64,000 bases of DNA. It comes from Chrysogorgia sp. JL179-B06 (lineage: Eukaryota; Cnidaria; Anthozoa; Scleralcyonacea; Chrysogorgiidae). The translations under genes and the position numbers were made by a program. Positions 9,106-17,860 of this stretch are shown one piece after another; within the stretch, counting starts at the first letter, position 1; the number at the start of each line of letters is the position of its first letter. The notes under the pieces are model-generated. The model did not search any database. It was given only the letters and a program-made list of their open reading frames with translations, and had not been told where the DNA came from. Location of the stretch: the NCBI GenBank assembly GCA_035772405.1, contig JAYKKM010000222.1:1653501-1717500 (forward strand), read 5' to 3'.

Positions 9106-9309
9106 ATGGTCTATTGCAGTTTCTGTTGTTGTGAAGTGAATTCCTTCTATCATTTTTTCATGCATTACAGATGTAAAGAATGTTTTGTAAACCATCATTA
9201 TTGTTATCCTTGTAAACAGAATTACTCACGACTTATCTATAGTAGAATAGTTGACCTATGTGAATGTGATGATAGAATACAAAGATGGAAAAAAACTTAT
9301 TTGGATTAA
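9106..9309 (+). CDS. Small Cys-rich putative zinc protein, 67 aa
   Basis: It begins MVYCSFCCCEVNSFYHFFMH and goes on with YRCKECFVNHHYCYPCKQ. Three C-x2-C pairs (CSFC, CKEC, CYPC) and nearby His residues suggest two bound zinc ions. A TATAAAAT at 9,066-9,073 lies 40 bases before the ATG. The C-terminal YSRLIYSRIVD recalls the R-L-x-Y segment of the minus-strand Cys-rich pair at 7,031-7,506, so it may be a distant relative. Function unknown. Confidence 0.55.
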   Translation: MVYCSFCCCEVNSFYHFFMHYRCKECFVNHHYCYPCKQNYSRLIYSRIVDLCECDDRIQRWKKTYLD

Positions 9310-9335
9310 TAAAATTTTTTTTTAAAATACATTGT

Positions 9336-9485
9336 CTACCATTTCCAAAATTCATAAAACTTATGATTATAATTCGGATGATCTTTTTTCCATCCTCCTT
9401 TTTGAATTTTTTTAGAACGTCGTCGTTTTCGTATTCGTTTTTTTATTTTCGCTTTTTTTATACATCTCCTACTCCTACACTTCAT
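9336..9485 (-). CDS. Tiny very basic QKGG protein, 49 aa
   Basis: This ORF begins MKCRSRRCIKKAKIKKRIRK. It is extremely basic for 26 residues, then IQKGGWKKDHPNYN and an aromatic tail (KFYEFWKW). It shares the basic-head plus QKGG design of the small virion-type proteins at 267-428 and 54,532-54,729 but lies in the accessory array. It could be a DNA- or RNA-binding peptide. A minus-strand TATAAATAG lies about 65 bases upstream. Confidence 0.5.
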   Translation of the reverse strand: MKCRSRRCIKKAKIKKRIRKRRRSKKIQKGGWKKDHPNYNHKFYEFWKW

Positions 9486-9646
9486 TTTTTTTATGTTAAC
9501 TGAAGTACGACAAGCAATGGTTTTAAAAAAAAAAAGAAAAAACCGTCTATTTATACTGTTCTGTTTTTTGATTTTTTTTTAATATCTTTTTCTGAGACAC
9601 ATTATATAATATGTTTAAACTAAAAAACTTTATCATTACTGAAACA

Positions 9647-10003
9647 ATGTCGGTATTACATTATGTTAGTATATGTAGGAAAAGTATAACTTTTTTTGAC
9701 ACATCCAAAGATACTGTTCAGTGCTATTTATCATGTGAATCTCTTCTTAAAGAATATCCTGAATATATATATTTTGTAGAGGATTGCAAACCTGTTACAA
9801 TAATTGAAACAAAACAATGTTCTGTAATAAAAAAAAATGGTGTGAAACAACACCCGTATGAAGTAACCCTGAAAGTTATCAATCATGGAGAATCTGGAAA
9901 AACAATAAAAATATTATCAGAGGAAGATATTCCTCATCTTTCGCATAAAAATGTTAAGTTTATAAAAACTGACAAAGACATAATAACTCTTTCTCTTGTA
10001 TAA
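9647..10003 (+). CDS. Small accessory paralogue P4, 118 aa
   Basis: It starts MSVLHYVSICRKSITFFDTS. A possible earlier ATG at 9,611 overlaps the TATA box (TATATAAT, 9,603-9,610), so 9,647, which is 44 bases downstream as in its neighbours, is preferred. Family signature: LLKEYPEYIYFVEDCKPVT, then YEVTLKVINHG, and a C-terminal HKNVKFIK strand. It aligns best with P3. Function unknown. Confidence 0.65.
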   Translation: MSVLHYVSICRKSITFFDTSKDTVQCYLSCESLLKEYPEYIYFVEDCKPVTIIETKQCSVIKKNGVKQHPYEVTLKVINHGESGKTIKILSEEDIPHLSHKNVKFIKTDKDIITLSLV

Positions 10004-10049
10004 ATTTATTTAATTAAACATGTTATTTTTTATACATGAATTTCTTTCT

Positions 10050-10484
10050 TTACTCTAAAAGTTTTTTTCTTTTTTGTTTTTGTCGATGCTGGTTCTTATA
10101 ATAAGCTAATTTATAGATTCTTTCACTATCCCATAATTTTCCCATTTTACCCTGACGTTTTCCATATCGATATAACGTGGACGGATCATATAGTCTACCT
10201 TTAAAATGGTAGAAATCATCAGCATAAGAACGAAGGATTTCTCCCCCATATGGAAGCCAATCAAAAATATCACCTCTTGCTTCTTTGAGATAAACAACCC
10301 CTTGAAGAAATCCAATTTCGTTATCTTTTACAATTTTACGACTACATTCAAAAAACGATATTTCATTTAATTTAAGACAATTCTGTGGAGTGTGAATTAA
10401 TTTCGCTGCCTCTATCATTTTTTCAGCATTTTCTTGATTACGCATTTGAAATGACCAAATCTTTCGCGAGGGCATATACCCCAT
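10050..10484 (-). CDS. Unknown 144-aa protein, weak Rep-like pattern
   Basis: It begins MGYMPSRKIWSFQMRNQENA. The order W-x-F-x-M-x-N near the start, then IGFLQGVVYLKEA, then YRYGKRQGK recalls motifs I, II and III of small rolling-circle Rep (HUH) domains. However, the HUH histidines are absent and the tyrosine motif is imperfect, so this is only a resemblance. It ends in a basic tail (QHRQKQKRKK). A minus-strand TATAAAAA at about 10,524-10,532 lies about 45 bases before the start. Function unassigned. Confidence 0.5.
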   Translation of the reverse strand: MGYMPSRKIWSFQMRNQENAEKMIEAAKLIHTPQNCLKLNEISFFECSRKIVKDNEIGFLQGVVYLKEARGDIFDWLPYGGEILRSYADDFYHFKGRLYDPSTLYRYGKRQGKMGKLWDSERIYKLAYYKNQHRQKQKRKKLLE

Positions 10485-10654
10485 CTTCAACAAAATAACT
10501 GACCATTTTTTTTATGATATCGTTTTTTATACCCCAGCTTTTGTAGAAATGAAAAAAATATTTTCTCAAAAAACTTTCATATAAATAAGCTGAAACTTTT
10601 CTTTTTCATTTATACGTAAAACATTGTCCCCCTACAAACTTAGTTTGAGAAAAA

Positions 10655-11165
10655 ATGGCTACGAAAGAAGAAATAACGAATGAAGCTTCCTATGGAGAAC
10701 CCATACCCTTGAATGGTTCCCCTCATATGGGATTACAACGATAAAGGAGAGGGATACGCGTACGGTGTACGTGTACGGGATACGGATACGTATACGTCGA
10801 AAGTGTTTAATTTCGAAGACTTTAAACCCGTCAAACCTATTCAGGATAATGGTGATTCTGATAGTGATGATAGTTTGAAAGCATTTTTGGAGATTGACGA
10901 TGTAAAGGAGGAAAAAGTATTTAATAGAAACAACATTAAAAAAAAAGTATATACCCGTTGTGATATTAATAGTCTTCGACAGAATTTTCCAAATCAAAAA
11001 TATATTTTACGACACTGTATATACTTTCCCTCGGGTAAGCTATCGGGGTATAAATTATATTTAGAAGTGGTAGATGGGGGAACTCTTTGTCAGCATAAAT
11101 ATCTAATTATGATAACTGATGATTCCATACTTAGTTCCATTAATAAAGAAATGTATTTAGATTAA
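10655..11165 (+). pseudogene. Accessory paralogue P5, probable frameshift near 10,710
   Basis: An ATG at 10,655 opens a frame (MATKEEITNEASYGE) that stops at about 10,744. The main frame is open from an ATG at 10,713 to 11,165. The C-terminal 75 residues carry the family signature (FPNQKYILRHCIYFPSG, then YKLYLEVVDGG). An acidic linker (DNGDSDSDDS) precedes it, which P2 to P4 lack. Either 10,713 is the true start or one base was lost. It is the last gene before the TIR. Confidence 0.5.
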
Positions 11166-11249
11166 ATAAAAACAATAAAAAGATTTGTTTTTTCAAAAAA
11201 AGTTATTTTATTGTGTGTTAAAGTACATTTTATTTTTTTTAAAAATATA

Positions 11250-11898
11250 TCAATTTGAAAAACACCAAATAATTTTTGGAACCCTCTACAAATGTTATCA
11301 TTTTTTTTAAAAATACCGTAACTAAAGAATATCAGTCATTCGGTCATAAGATGGCGTCGAGGTAAGAGCTCCATGGCGGAAATTTCTATGATTAATTCTA
11401 TAAACCCAAATTTGATTATTTTTATTTCAACATCGTACAACTCTTCCAATAAAAATAATATGGACGTTTTTTTGGAGGGTAAGTATAAATCACATTGGGT
11501 GAGGTATGATGGTCGTTTATAAAGTTTTTTTTTGAATTTTAAAATATCTATCTCATGAAATTGACTACGATCACCTTGATTGACCTCTCTCTCTCTGGTC
11601 GTCAAACTCAAGGATAAACCAAAAACTGGTCGTACAACAACACCAGGTTTCATGAGATAAATATATACAAAATTCACAAAAAACCTCTTGTATACGACCA
11701 GGTGCATATCCCCCCTGATTTGATGGCTGGTCGTTCTTTACAGGGTGACCACACCTTAAAAATACGACACCCCCCTGGAAATTTGGGACTGGACTGTGCT
11801 CTGATTGGTCAATTCAAATCATACTGGATTCTGATTGGCTTAGAGCTCAGTCCAGTCCCTAACACATTGATAATAATAATATATATATTATTACTACT
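11250..11898. repeat. Right terminal inverted repeat of copy A
   Basis: The segment is the reverse complement of the left ends at 25,489-26,590 and 38,428-39,560, allowing indels. Shared landmarks are the GATGGCGTCGAGGTAAGAGC block, the GGGTGAGGTATGATGG block, several CTGGTCG/CGACCAG motifs, and a terminus that reads AGTAGTAAT(AT)n inward from 11,898. It lacks the palindromic insert present in the other two. It marks the right end of the ~31-kb element. Confidence 0.8.
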
Positions 11899-11904
11899 AT
11901 AGAC
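11899..11904. other. Predicted 6-bp target site flank of copy A
   Basis: Mavericks usually duplicate 6 bases on insertion. ATAGAC directly follows the copy A terminus and is part of the split ATPase codons. The matching copy would lie left of the window, so it cannot be confirmed here. Confidence 0.4.
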
Positions 11905-12278
11905 GATCTAATGTCAGAATGTTCTAAAGATCAGCGGGTGTCGGAGCTTTTTACACGTGGCTCTCATCATCGCGGGATATCAATCATGTATTTAACACAA
12001 AATCTCTTTCCACCGGGAAAGCAATCACGAACTATCTCCTTAAACGCCCACCACTTGATCGTTTTCAAGAACCCTCGAGATTCACTTGGTATCGCGATGC
12101 TGGCGCGTCAAATGTATCCGAAACATGTGAACTATTTGTTAGACTCGTTTCACGACGCAACTAGTAAACCTTATGGCTATCTCCTGATGGATCTCCACAA
12201 TTAACACCGGAAACTATTCGGTTTGGAACGAATATCTTACCTAACGAAAGACAAATTGTTTACGCAAGACGTGTATAG
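11899..12278 (+). pseudogene. ATPase: Packaging ATPase, 3' half only (element C)
   Basis: Reading starts exactly at the outer end of copy A with I-D-D-L-M, the Walker B strand of the FtsK/HerA-type genome-packaging ATPase. It continues SECSKDQRVSELFTRGSHHR and TQNLFPPGKQSRT, aligning with 53,729-54,406. The Walker A half is missing and should lie beyond the left end of copy A. A frameshift near 12,197 leads to an ending NILPNERQIVYARRV. The gene was therefore split by insertion of copy A. Confidence 0.8.
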
Positions 12279-12317
12279 ACAACACACACATGTACGTCTC
12301 CATCACTCTTCTGCATC

Positions 12318-12647
12318 ATGTCTAAACGGATGAAAGACAATCTAGCTTACTTGCAAGTTCTCACAAAATGCAATCCGAAAGTTCGTAAAGCTCTTGTCGA
12401 ACATGGTCCAGTAGGGTTGGTCATGTGTATCTGTGAGTGTTCGTTGAACTTGTTAAAAGGTGTGATACCATTGACCACAAGTCAAAAGCGAAGACTGACG
12501 AGGTACAAGAATCATCTCCGTATCTTAGCCAATAAGAAAGTATCCGAAAAAAAGAAAAAACGTCTTATTAACCAGAAAGGTGGGAATATACTTAGTGTCT
12601 TATTACCCCCTGTATTAAGTGTATTAGCAAGTCTCTTTACGAAATGA
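12318..12647 (+). CDS. Conserved Maverick basic protein, 109 aa (element C)
   Basis: It begins MSKRMKDNLAYLQVLTKCNP, with VRKALVEHGPVGLV, CECSLNLLKGVIPL and a basic region, then INQKGGNILSVLLPPVLSVL at the end. The helical front plus a C-terminal QKGG and hydrophobic LLxPVL tail is a recurrent Maverick virion protein type. In copy B the role seems split between 56,028-56,585 (helical part) and 54,532-54,729 (QKGG tail). The frame is intact. Its stop overlaps the start of the next gene (ATGAAA shares the end). Confidence 0.65.
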   Translation: MSKRMKDNLAYLQVLTKCNPKVRKALVEHGPVGLVMCICECSLNLLKGVIPLTTSQKRRLTRYKNHLRILANKKVSEKKKKRLINQKGGNILSVLLPPVLSVLASLFTK

Positions 12648-13252
12648 AACATGCTAAACGTATGGTTCTCGTTCCTGAAGATGTACTTGCTAGATTTGAA
12701 CGTAAACAAAAACAAGAGACATCCCCTCTTGTCGCAAACTTGATGAACATTGACGAGAACATGGAAGAAACCTTGAAGCATGCCGATATGAATGACGCTG
12801 TGAAACAAAAGTTGTACAATGCAAATCTCGAACGTTATTTGAACTTAAAACATCAGAAGAATGTTGACTTTCCTACTGTTAATATTGCGTTGAAAAATGT
12901 ACCCCATGCAGAAGATGTTGGACCAGCGGATGGGGTGCCAAGAGCGACATTAAGTGATTCGACTATCGTCGACTCCATACCTAAAACCATGCGTGGCAGG
13001 GCCCTATCTATCTTAAACAGATTAAAGACACATCCTGGCATGATTTCTTGGAACAAGTCTGGACAAGTAAAACTATCTGGTGTTGACATCCAAGGATCGA
13101 ATATTTCAGATCTCTTAAGTGATGCTGTGAGAAGAAGACAAAATTTCGACCCTGTTGGCTCAAAGGAATTCTTCAGAGTTCTAGCAAAGATGAATATGAA
13201 CAACATCACCCACCAAATCCTAACAGAATCGACATTTTCTCTATCATGCTAA
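12644..13252 (+). CDS. Conserved Maverick core-like protein (element C), 3' end rearranged
   Basis: It begins MKHAKRMVLVPEDVLARFER. The C-terminal module (SGQVKLSGVDIQGSNISDLL followed by DAVRRRQ, then GSKEFFRVLAKMN) is widespread in Mavericks and matches the region around GGTDIIKLNGVGINHHDLLY in 55,361-56,044. The last 15 or so residues read into reverse-complement penton sequence, so a deletion has fused the two gene ends near 13,205. The first part may bind DNA or line the capsid; the function is inferred from the family only. Confidence 0.65.
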   Translation: MKHAKRMVLVPEDVLARFERKQKQETSPLVANLMNIDENMEETLKHADMNDAVKQKLYNANLERYLNLKHQKNVDFPTVNIALKNVPHAEDVGPADGVPRATLSDSTIVDSIPKTMRGRALSILNRLKTHPGMISWNKSGQVKLSGVDIQGSNISDLLSDAVRRRQNFDPVGSKEFFRVLAKMNMNNITHQILTESTFSLSC

Positions 13253-13631
13253 ACTGATAACCGTTTCTCACATGAATTGTCACTTTTTCCGTTCGAACAT
13301 CAAAAGTCATCGAGACATTCCTCTGTGTATCTTTTGACAATGTCTTATTCACGGATTTAATGAGATCTTTTATTGACTCATAATAACCAAAGTCGACAAT
13401 TGAAACTTCAAATATAAGTCCATCTTTGCTGAAGTATATGTGATTATCTCCCTTCTGAAGATTATACCATGTACGCGGATAAGTTACCGAATATAAACCA
13501 GCTTCCCAGTCTCCATTTAAATCAAAAGTTTTAGGTAACTTCACCCTGTAGCTAGTGGATGAATTGTCAGGAAAGGTGGAAAGCGACGCGTTGCTTGGAA
13601 GCATTAGGTAAAAATGTGTTCCGTTCATCAT
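13206..13631 (-). pseudogene. penton: Penton protein, N-terminal part (element C)
   Basis: It begins MMNGTHFYLMLPSNASLSTF and continues with TSYRVKLPKTFDLNGDWEAG and PRTWYNL, the canonical N-terminus of Maverick penton. The protein is cut after ILLGFGG where it meets the core-like gene, so about the second half of the jelly roll is missing. Convergent overlap with the previous gene (13,206-13,252) marks the deletion junction. Non-functional as a penton. Confidence 0.8.
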
Positions 13632-13676
13632 GATACCAAAAGTAATAATAAAAGAAAACACGACACTGTTGATGAT

Positions 13677-14762
13677 TTAAAGACGATTTATTTCTGAAGC
13701 AGATACCCATGAATTAAATTTGTTAGGATAACCCATCCACTTTACAAGATATTTTACATTTTTACCCTTTCCACGTTTCTTAAGAATAGTCTCAACCTCA
13801 AAAACATCATCTTGTTTAATAACTTTCTGAAGTTCGGTTTCATAAAACGTCCCCTGAATCTCTTCGTCATTGTAATCTTTAAGTTTGTAAACTGGTGGAC
13901 GACGTGGTATCGTCTTACTCACTGTAAATATTTCCTTTGAAAAGTTTGGTAAATATCCTTTTTCAAACGTTCGTTTTACCTTACTAATTCTTACTTGATC
14001 ACCTATCTTAAATTTGTAGTTAACAGGTGAAAAATCATTGATGTCACTATCGTAAACAGTATGCCAAATTTTATCCTCGCTCACACGATTCACAAGAGCA
14101 GGTTTTGTCTTAATACTGCGATGTACGCTGTGATTGTAAGCATAAACTAAATCCGGTAACATGTCAATGTATCTCATTGATTTTTTCGCTGTGAAATAAC
14201 GCTACATCTTCGTCTTGAAGGTACGAATCAAACGTTCGACGATAGATGCTTTGGTTTCATTGAAGGTATTATACAAATGAATATTCTCATTTTTCATAAG
14301 TTTTTGAAAATGTTTGTTGAAAAATTCTGTTCCCCGGTCAGTCAAAATCTTTTCAGGCTTCCTCCCTGACGATAAAATCACTTTAAAAGCTTCGACAAGC
14401 GCTGGACCGGTTTTCGACTTGAGAGGGACCAACCACGCATACTTTGAGAACACATCGACACACACCAGGAGAAACCGATATCCGTCATTAAACGTTTGCA
14501 TAGACTGCATGTCGGCTAAATCCATTTGCCATTGCTCATCAATACCTCCCACGAAAACACGGTTTCTTTTAAACTTTCGTCGTACCGGTTTGTGTAAAGT
14601 ATACGCATCCTGTTTCATTAACCAGTCACGAATCTGTTTACGATTTAACGTGAATTTACCCTCATCTTTCACATCCCTGTACAGAGCTTCCACCCCTCCA
14701 AATCCTCCAGATCGTTTCGGATCAAAGTAAACACTTGACAAATATTCTTCTATATTGGCCAT
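13677..14762 (-). pseudogene. INT: Integrase with C-terminal chromodomain, one nonsense codon (element C)
   Basis: It begins MANIEEYLSSVYFDPKRSGG. The triad is WQMDLADMQ (D), ILTDRGTEF (D) and ASIVERLIRT (E). An SH3-like part (QVRISKVKRTFEKG) follows and then a chromodomain (VETILKKRGKGKNVKYLVKW, NSWVSASEI). A TAG about 14,200 interrupts it where the family has a conserved Trp after the FKTKM stretch; the frame otherwise continues. Integrase inserts the element, and the chromodomain probably steers it to modified histones. The A/B family lacks this domain. Confidence 0.85.
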
Positions 14763-14824
14763 GTTATGTTGTCTCGGTCACACAACACTTCATAATGAAC
14801 AAAATGTTTTTTCACCGCTCGTAT

Positions 14825-15085
14825 TCATGACATCTCAGGTTCTCTAACTTGAACCTCTTGCGCCGTTTGGCATGACACTTCAGAAGAAATATTTTCCAAT
14901 ACACTTGGTACAGTTTGAACAATCCCATAGTTCTTAATGGTTTTGCTATTATACCCCATTTGTAAATGACCTTCAAGCTTAATATCATTACGTCCAAAGC
15001 TTAAACCAAACCTAAACATTTTTTGTCGATTGTGATTCTTGTTTCTTTTGGGGTCTGTACTCGATTTACTATAACATGTACCCAT
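14825..15085 (-). CDS. Putative N-myristoylated protein, 86 aa (element C, copy 1)
   Basis: The N-terminus MGTCYSKSST has Gly2, Ser6 and Lys7, the standard pattern for N-myristoylation, with Cys4 as a possible palmitoylation site. A frame extending 21 codons upstream exists but would hide this signal, so 15,085 is chosen. The rest (FRFGLSFGRNDIKLEGHLQM) looks beta-rich. A diverged copy lies at 23,788-24,147. A membrane-anchored role (egress, entry or signalling) is inference. No family known to me. Confidence 0.6.
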   Translation of the reverse strand: MGTCYSKSSTDPKRNKNHNRQKMFRFGLSFGRNDIKLEGHLQMGYNSKTIKNYGIVQTVPSVLENISSEVSCQTAQEVQVREPEMS

Positions 15086-15184
15086 TGTGAAAAAATAGTT
15101 AATGTTACCTTTATCACAAAGTAACACAGAATGAAGAAGACGAATCAATACATTTAGTTTTCAAAGGTTTTATTAAAACACACA

Positions 15185-15652
15185 TTACAAAGTCGACTGT
15201 TGAGATTTTAACTTATGGACACACATAACATAATCTAACAAATGTTCAATGCTCATTGTTCTCTCGATCTCAGAATACATCTTACTCCATATTACCCACG
15301 ATAAATTAAACAGAGTCTCGAAGTAATGTCGATATACTATTGACGGTTGAGGAAGCTTTACAATTTTACAACACTCCAAAACACCACGCCAAATGTCTTC
15401 GCGATCAATCTCTTTCAAAGCTTCATCGGCATAGTTCAGCCATCGATCATCTTCAACGGTTATCTCGCAATGCTCTCTTATTTTTGTCCAGAGATCGTTA
15501 TCGGTATCTACCTTGATACATGTCTCTTGTTTCTCAATCTTTTGCATTCGTCTGTGTACAAACTCCGTGAAAACAAGGTCTATCACTCGATCGTGAGATA
15601 TTCTCTCAAAATCGACTTCATCGCAATACATCGTCTCAAACAGGTGTGCCAT
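15185..15652 (-). CDS. Unknown all-helical protein, 155 aa (element C, copy 1)
   Basis: It begins MAHLFETMYCDEVDFERISH and is predicted all-alpha by eye (long amphipathic runs such as DRVIDLVFTEFVHRRMQKIE and SIVYRHYFETLFNLSWVIWS). MYCDE near the start resembles a weak pocket-protein-binding L-x-C-x-E motif with Met for Leu. It pairs with the myristoylation-signal gene downstream and is duplicated with it at 24,246-24,712. Bcl-2-like folding was considered but no BH motif is convincing. Function unknown. Confidence 0.55.
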   Translation of the reverse strand: MAHLFETMYCDEVDFERISHDRVIDLVFTEFVHRRMQKIEKQETCIKVDTDNDLWTKIREHCEITVEDDRWLNYADEALKEIDREDIWRGVLECCKIVKLPQPSIVYRHYFETLFNLSWVIWSKMYSEIERTMSIEHLLDYVMCVHKLKSQQSTL

Positions 15653-15929
15653 GGTTCTCTTTACGTCTCTTTAACCAACTGTTCACAAGCACACTTACTA
15701 AACAGACTACCGTAAACATTGTGTAAAGTTATCTTTTGATTGAAAGTCACATGGAAAAAAATTGAGCCAATGTATAAGAAGATTCCACTTGTTACGGTTT
15801 CCTGTTCACACGAAACCTGTTTACATTTTTCTCTCCGACCAATGAAAAAACGAATTACACTTTCTTCCGGTGAACATGCGCGCGCACAGGTTCAACTAGG
15901 TTCCCTGGAAACTAAAATCTAGGGGTCAG

Positions 15930-16480
15930 AGCTCTGCATGAATAAATTAAAAAATGCTGACTAAGTGGTCTATGCCTGCAGCATACCTACTCCCGTTCAA
16001 ATAAGAACAACTTGCTTCAAGTCAACCATTGCAGGACGTCTCTCTATAGGAATTCTTTTTTCAACCGAATTGTCCTTCTCTGGAACAATCTCTCTCCCAC
16101 CATTCGTAATAGTTCATCCGTTTCCTCCTTCAAACACAGACTAACTGTTTACTACTTTTCTATACTACACTCATCTTTCGATGTTAACAGAATGCGCACT
16201 TGGAAAACCTTCTGTTCTAAGTGCCGCTCTTTCAACTTAAGCTGTTGTTCCTAATTCGTCATGTCTTCTGTAAACTGTATATTTGTTCTGGTCTTTATTT
16301 TATGTATGTTATGTTTGTTTTCATTAAGGTCGGTCTTCACATGGGACTACTCATGTCCTGTTGACCTTACCTTCAACCATATATTTAGCTATTCAAAGTT
16401 TTTTCTCTAATTTAATAGTTTTAATTCTTTCGCATTTATATATGGTTGTAAAGTTAATAAATAAATAAAGAATAATTGTC
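15930..16480 (+). mobile_element. 5'-truncated LINE, 3' end with reverse-transcriptase tail
   Basis: The frame around 16,000-16,254 reads RTSLYRNSFFNRIVLLWNNL and SSVSSFKHRLTVYYF, the typical C-terminal tail of a CR1/Jockey-type reverse transcriptase (RNSFF-x-R, WN-x-L, S-F-K-x-L). A 3' untranslated part follows to a TAAATAAATAAAG end near 16,470. The element interrupts lineage C between the gene pair and the capsid half. Flanking it, 15,898-15,935 and 16,556-16,600 are inverted copies (CCCCTAGATTTTAGTTT), possibly a C-lineage terminal repeat. Confidence 0.7.
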
Positions 16481-16576
16481 TTCAAATCACTTTGAGAAAA
16501 ATGTCATTAAGGTATTTTCCCAGTAATGACTTACCATATATTTGCAGCATTTTTCACGAGCTCTTACCCCTAGATT

Positions 16577-17463
16577 TTAGTTTAGTTACCAGGTCGGCTG
16601 CGGGACGCAGATGGATGGGTGCCGTCAATCCACTAGCAGAAGTTGCCGATGCGAACAAAGGATTAAAGGAATGTCATGCACATACAAGCCTAAGCAAGTC
16701 TGTGGCGATGGAAGGAAGAATTCATTCGGATCTGTTTGCGCAAGAACGATATATTCTTGGTGCTGTTCCGATCAAGCTCAAGCTAGTGAGATCAAGAGCT
16801 CCCTTTTCCCTGGTTTCATCCACAGAAGCTCCTGGTTTTAAAGTGGTTCTGGAAGAATGCGTGTTTCGTGCTCGCCGTGTTAACGTTTCGTCCACTACAA
16901 TGATAGGTCATACCCAGGCCCTTCAACATATCACAGCCAAGTACCCTATCAATCATGTAAACTGCAAAGTGTTCTCCGTACCAACGGGAAACATGTCTGG
17001 AGATCAACAGAATATATTCCAAGGACTTCTTCCCGATAGAGTTGTGATTGGGATGGTGGATGCAGATGCTTACAACGGAGTTTATAACAAGAATCCTTTC
17101 AATTTTAAGAACTACGACACAACATTTCTTGCATTATCAGTTAATGGAGATTGGAGAACACCGGCCTGGCAAACCACTTCACCTAAAGTTCGCCGGAGCA
17201 GCAGAGACCAACTATGTTTCAGCATTCCAAACGCTGTATGCTGGTACCAACAAGATGTTTCAGAATCAAGGCAACAGTATCACTCGAGACGAGTATGTAA
17301 ATGGTTATACCCTGTACGTGTTTGATTTAACAGCTGATCTATGTGTTGGAGATCATTTTCAACCTATCAGGGATGGGAACGTCTCCTGGAATGCACGTTC
17401 GGTGCTGCTTTAACTGGGGCTATAAATATTGTGGTGCTTGGAGAATTTCAAAATCTGGCATGA
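16577..17463 (+). pseudogene. MCP: Major capsid protein, C-terminal part (element C)
   Basis: The reading includes LLPDRVVIGMVDADAYNGVY, VFSVPTGNMSGDQQNIF and DEYVNGYTLYVFDLTADLC, then a frame change near 17,400 to INIVVLGEFQNLA. The block order equals the capsid gene at 56,760-58,093 (for example NGYSILAFDLTDNRD). The N-terminal jelly roll is absent and replaced by the LINE region. A second frameshift near 17,170 splits it. In virions of this family MCP forms the hexon-like shell. Confidence 0.8.
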
Positions 17464-17860
17464 TGACAAATGATTGATTTGAAATAATGTTCGAAACTAA
17501 ATATTATTTTTCGACAAAGCTCTTGGTAGAGACACCCTGCGTCCCCCTAGTCCCTACACGTCCCGTTTCAGAAAAACACCCCCTACGCCCCAGCTGTCCA
17601 CCTCCTTCCCCATCCAACCCCCATTCACCAGAGACGCATTATAATAAGGTAATGAAGTATATAGTTTTCAATTTCCTATTTACAAGCACACAAAGTTAAA
17701 ATCTAATATTTAAAATCCATATGGTAAAGTATCATAATTATTCACAATTACTCGTTTGTTATATACAACCCAATAATCTTTAGTTTCACTCTTGGTAAGC
17801 ACACACACTCTTATCATTTCTATTACGTACAATTTTAAAGGGTATATCTACAGTTATTTT
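17464..17860. other. Gap between converging MCP and PolB remnants
   Basis: About 400 bases contain a C-rich patch (17,560-17,630) and AT-rich sequence. No gene or clear repeat is visible. Confidence 0.5.

Larger units (their letters stand above)
14820..15895. repeat. Direct repeat 1 of the C-lineage gene pair and end region
   Basis: The stretch is about 90 percent alike to 23,880-24,850 plus 25,376-25,488. It covers both small genes and the CCTGTTCACACGAAA...GCGCGCGCACAG end region. It shows that two end fragments of the same lineage are present in tandem. Confidence 0.8.

Noticed and set aside
9285..9503. Plus-strand 72-aa hydrophobic frame
   Set aside because: Opposite strand of the 49-aa basic gene; Phe/Ser-rich as expected from a poly-Lys complement.
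15185..15652. Bcl-2-like protein
   Set aside because: All-helical and the right size, but no convincing BH1 or BH3 motif.
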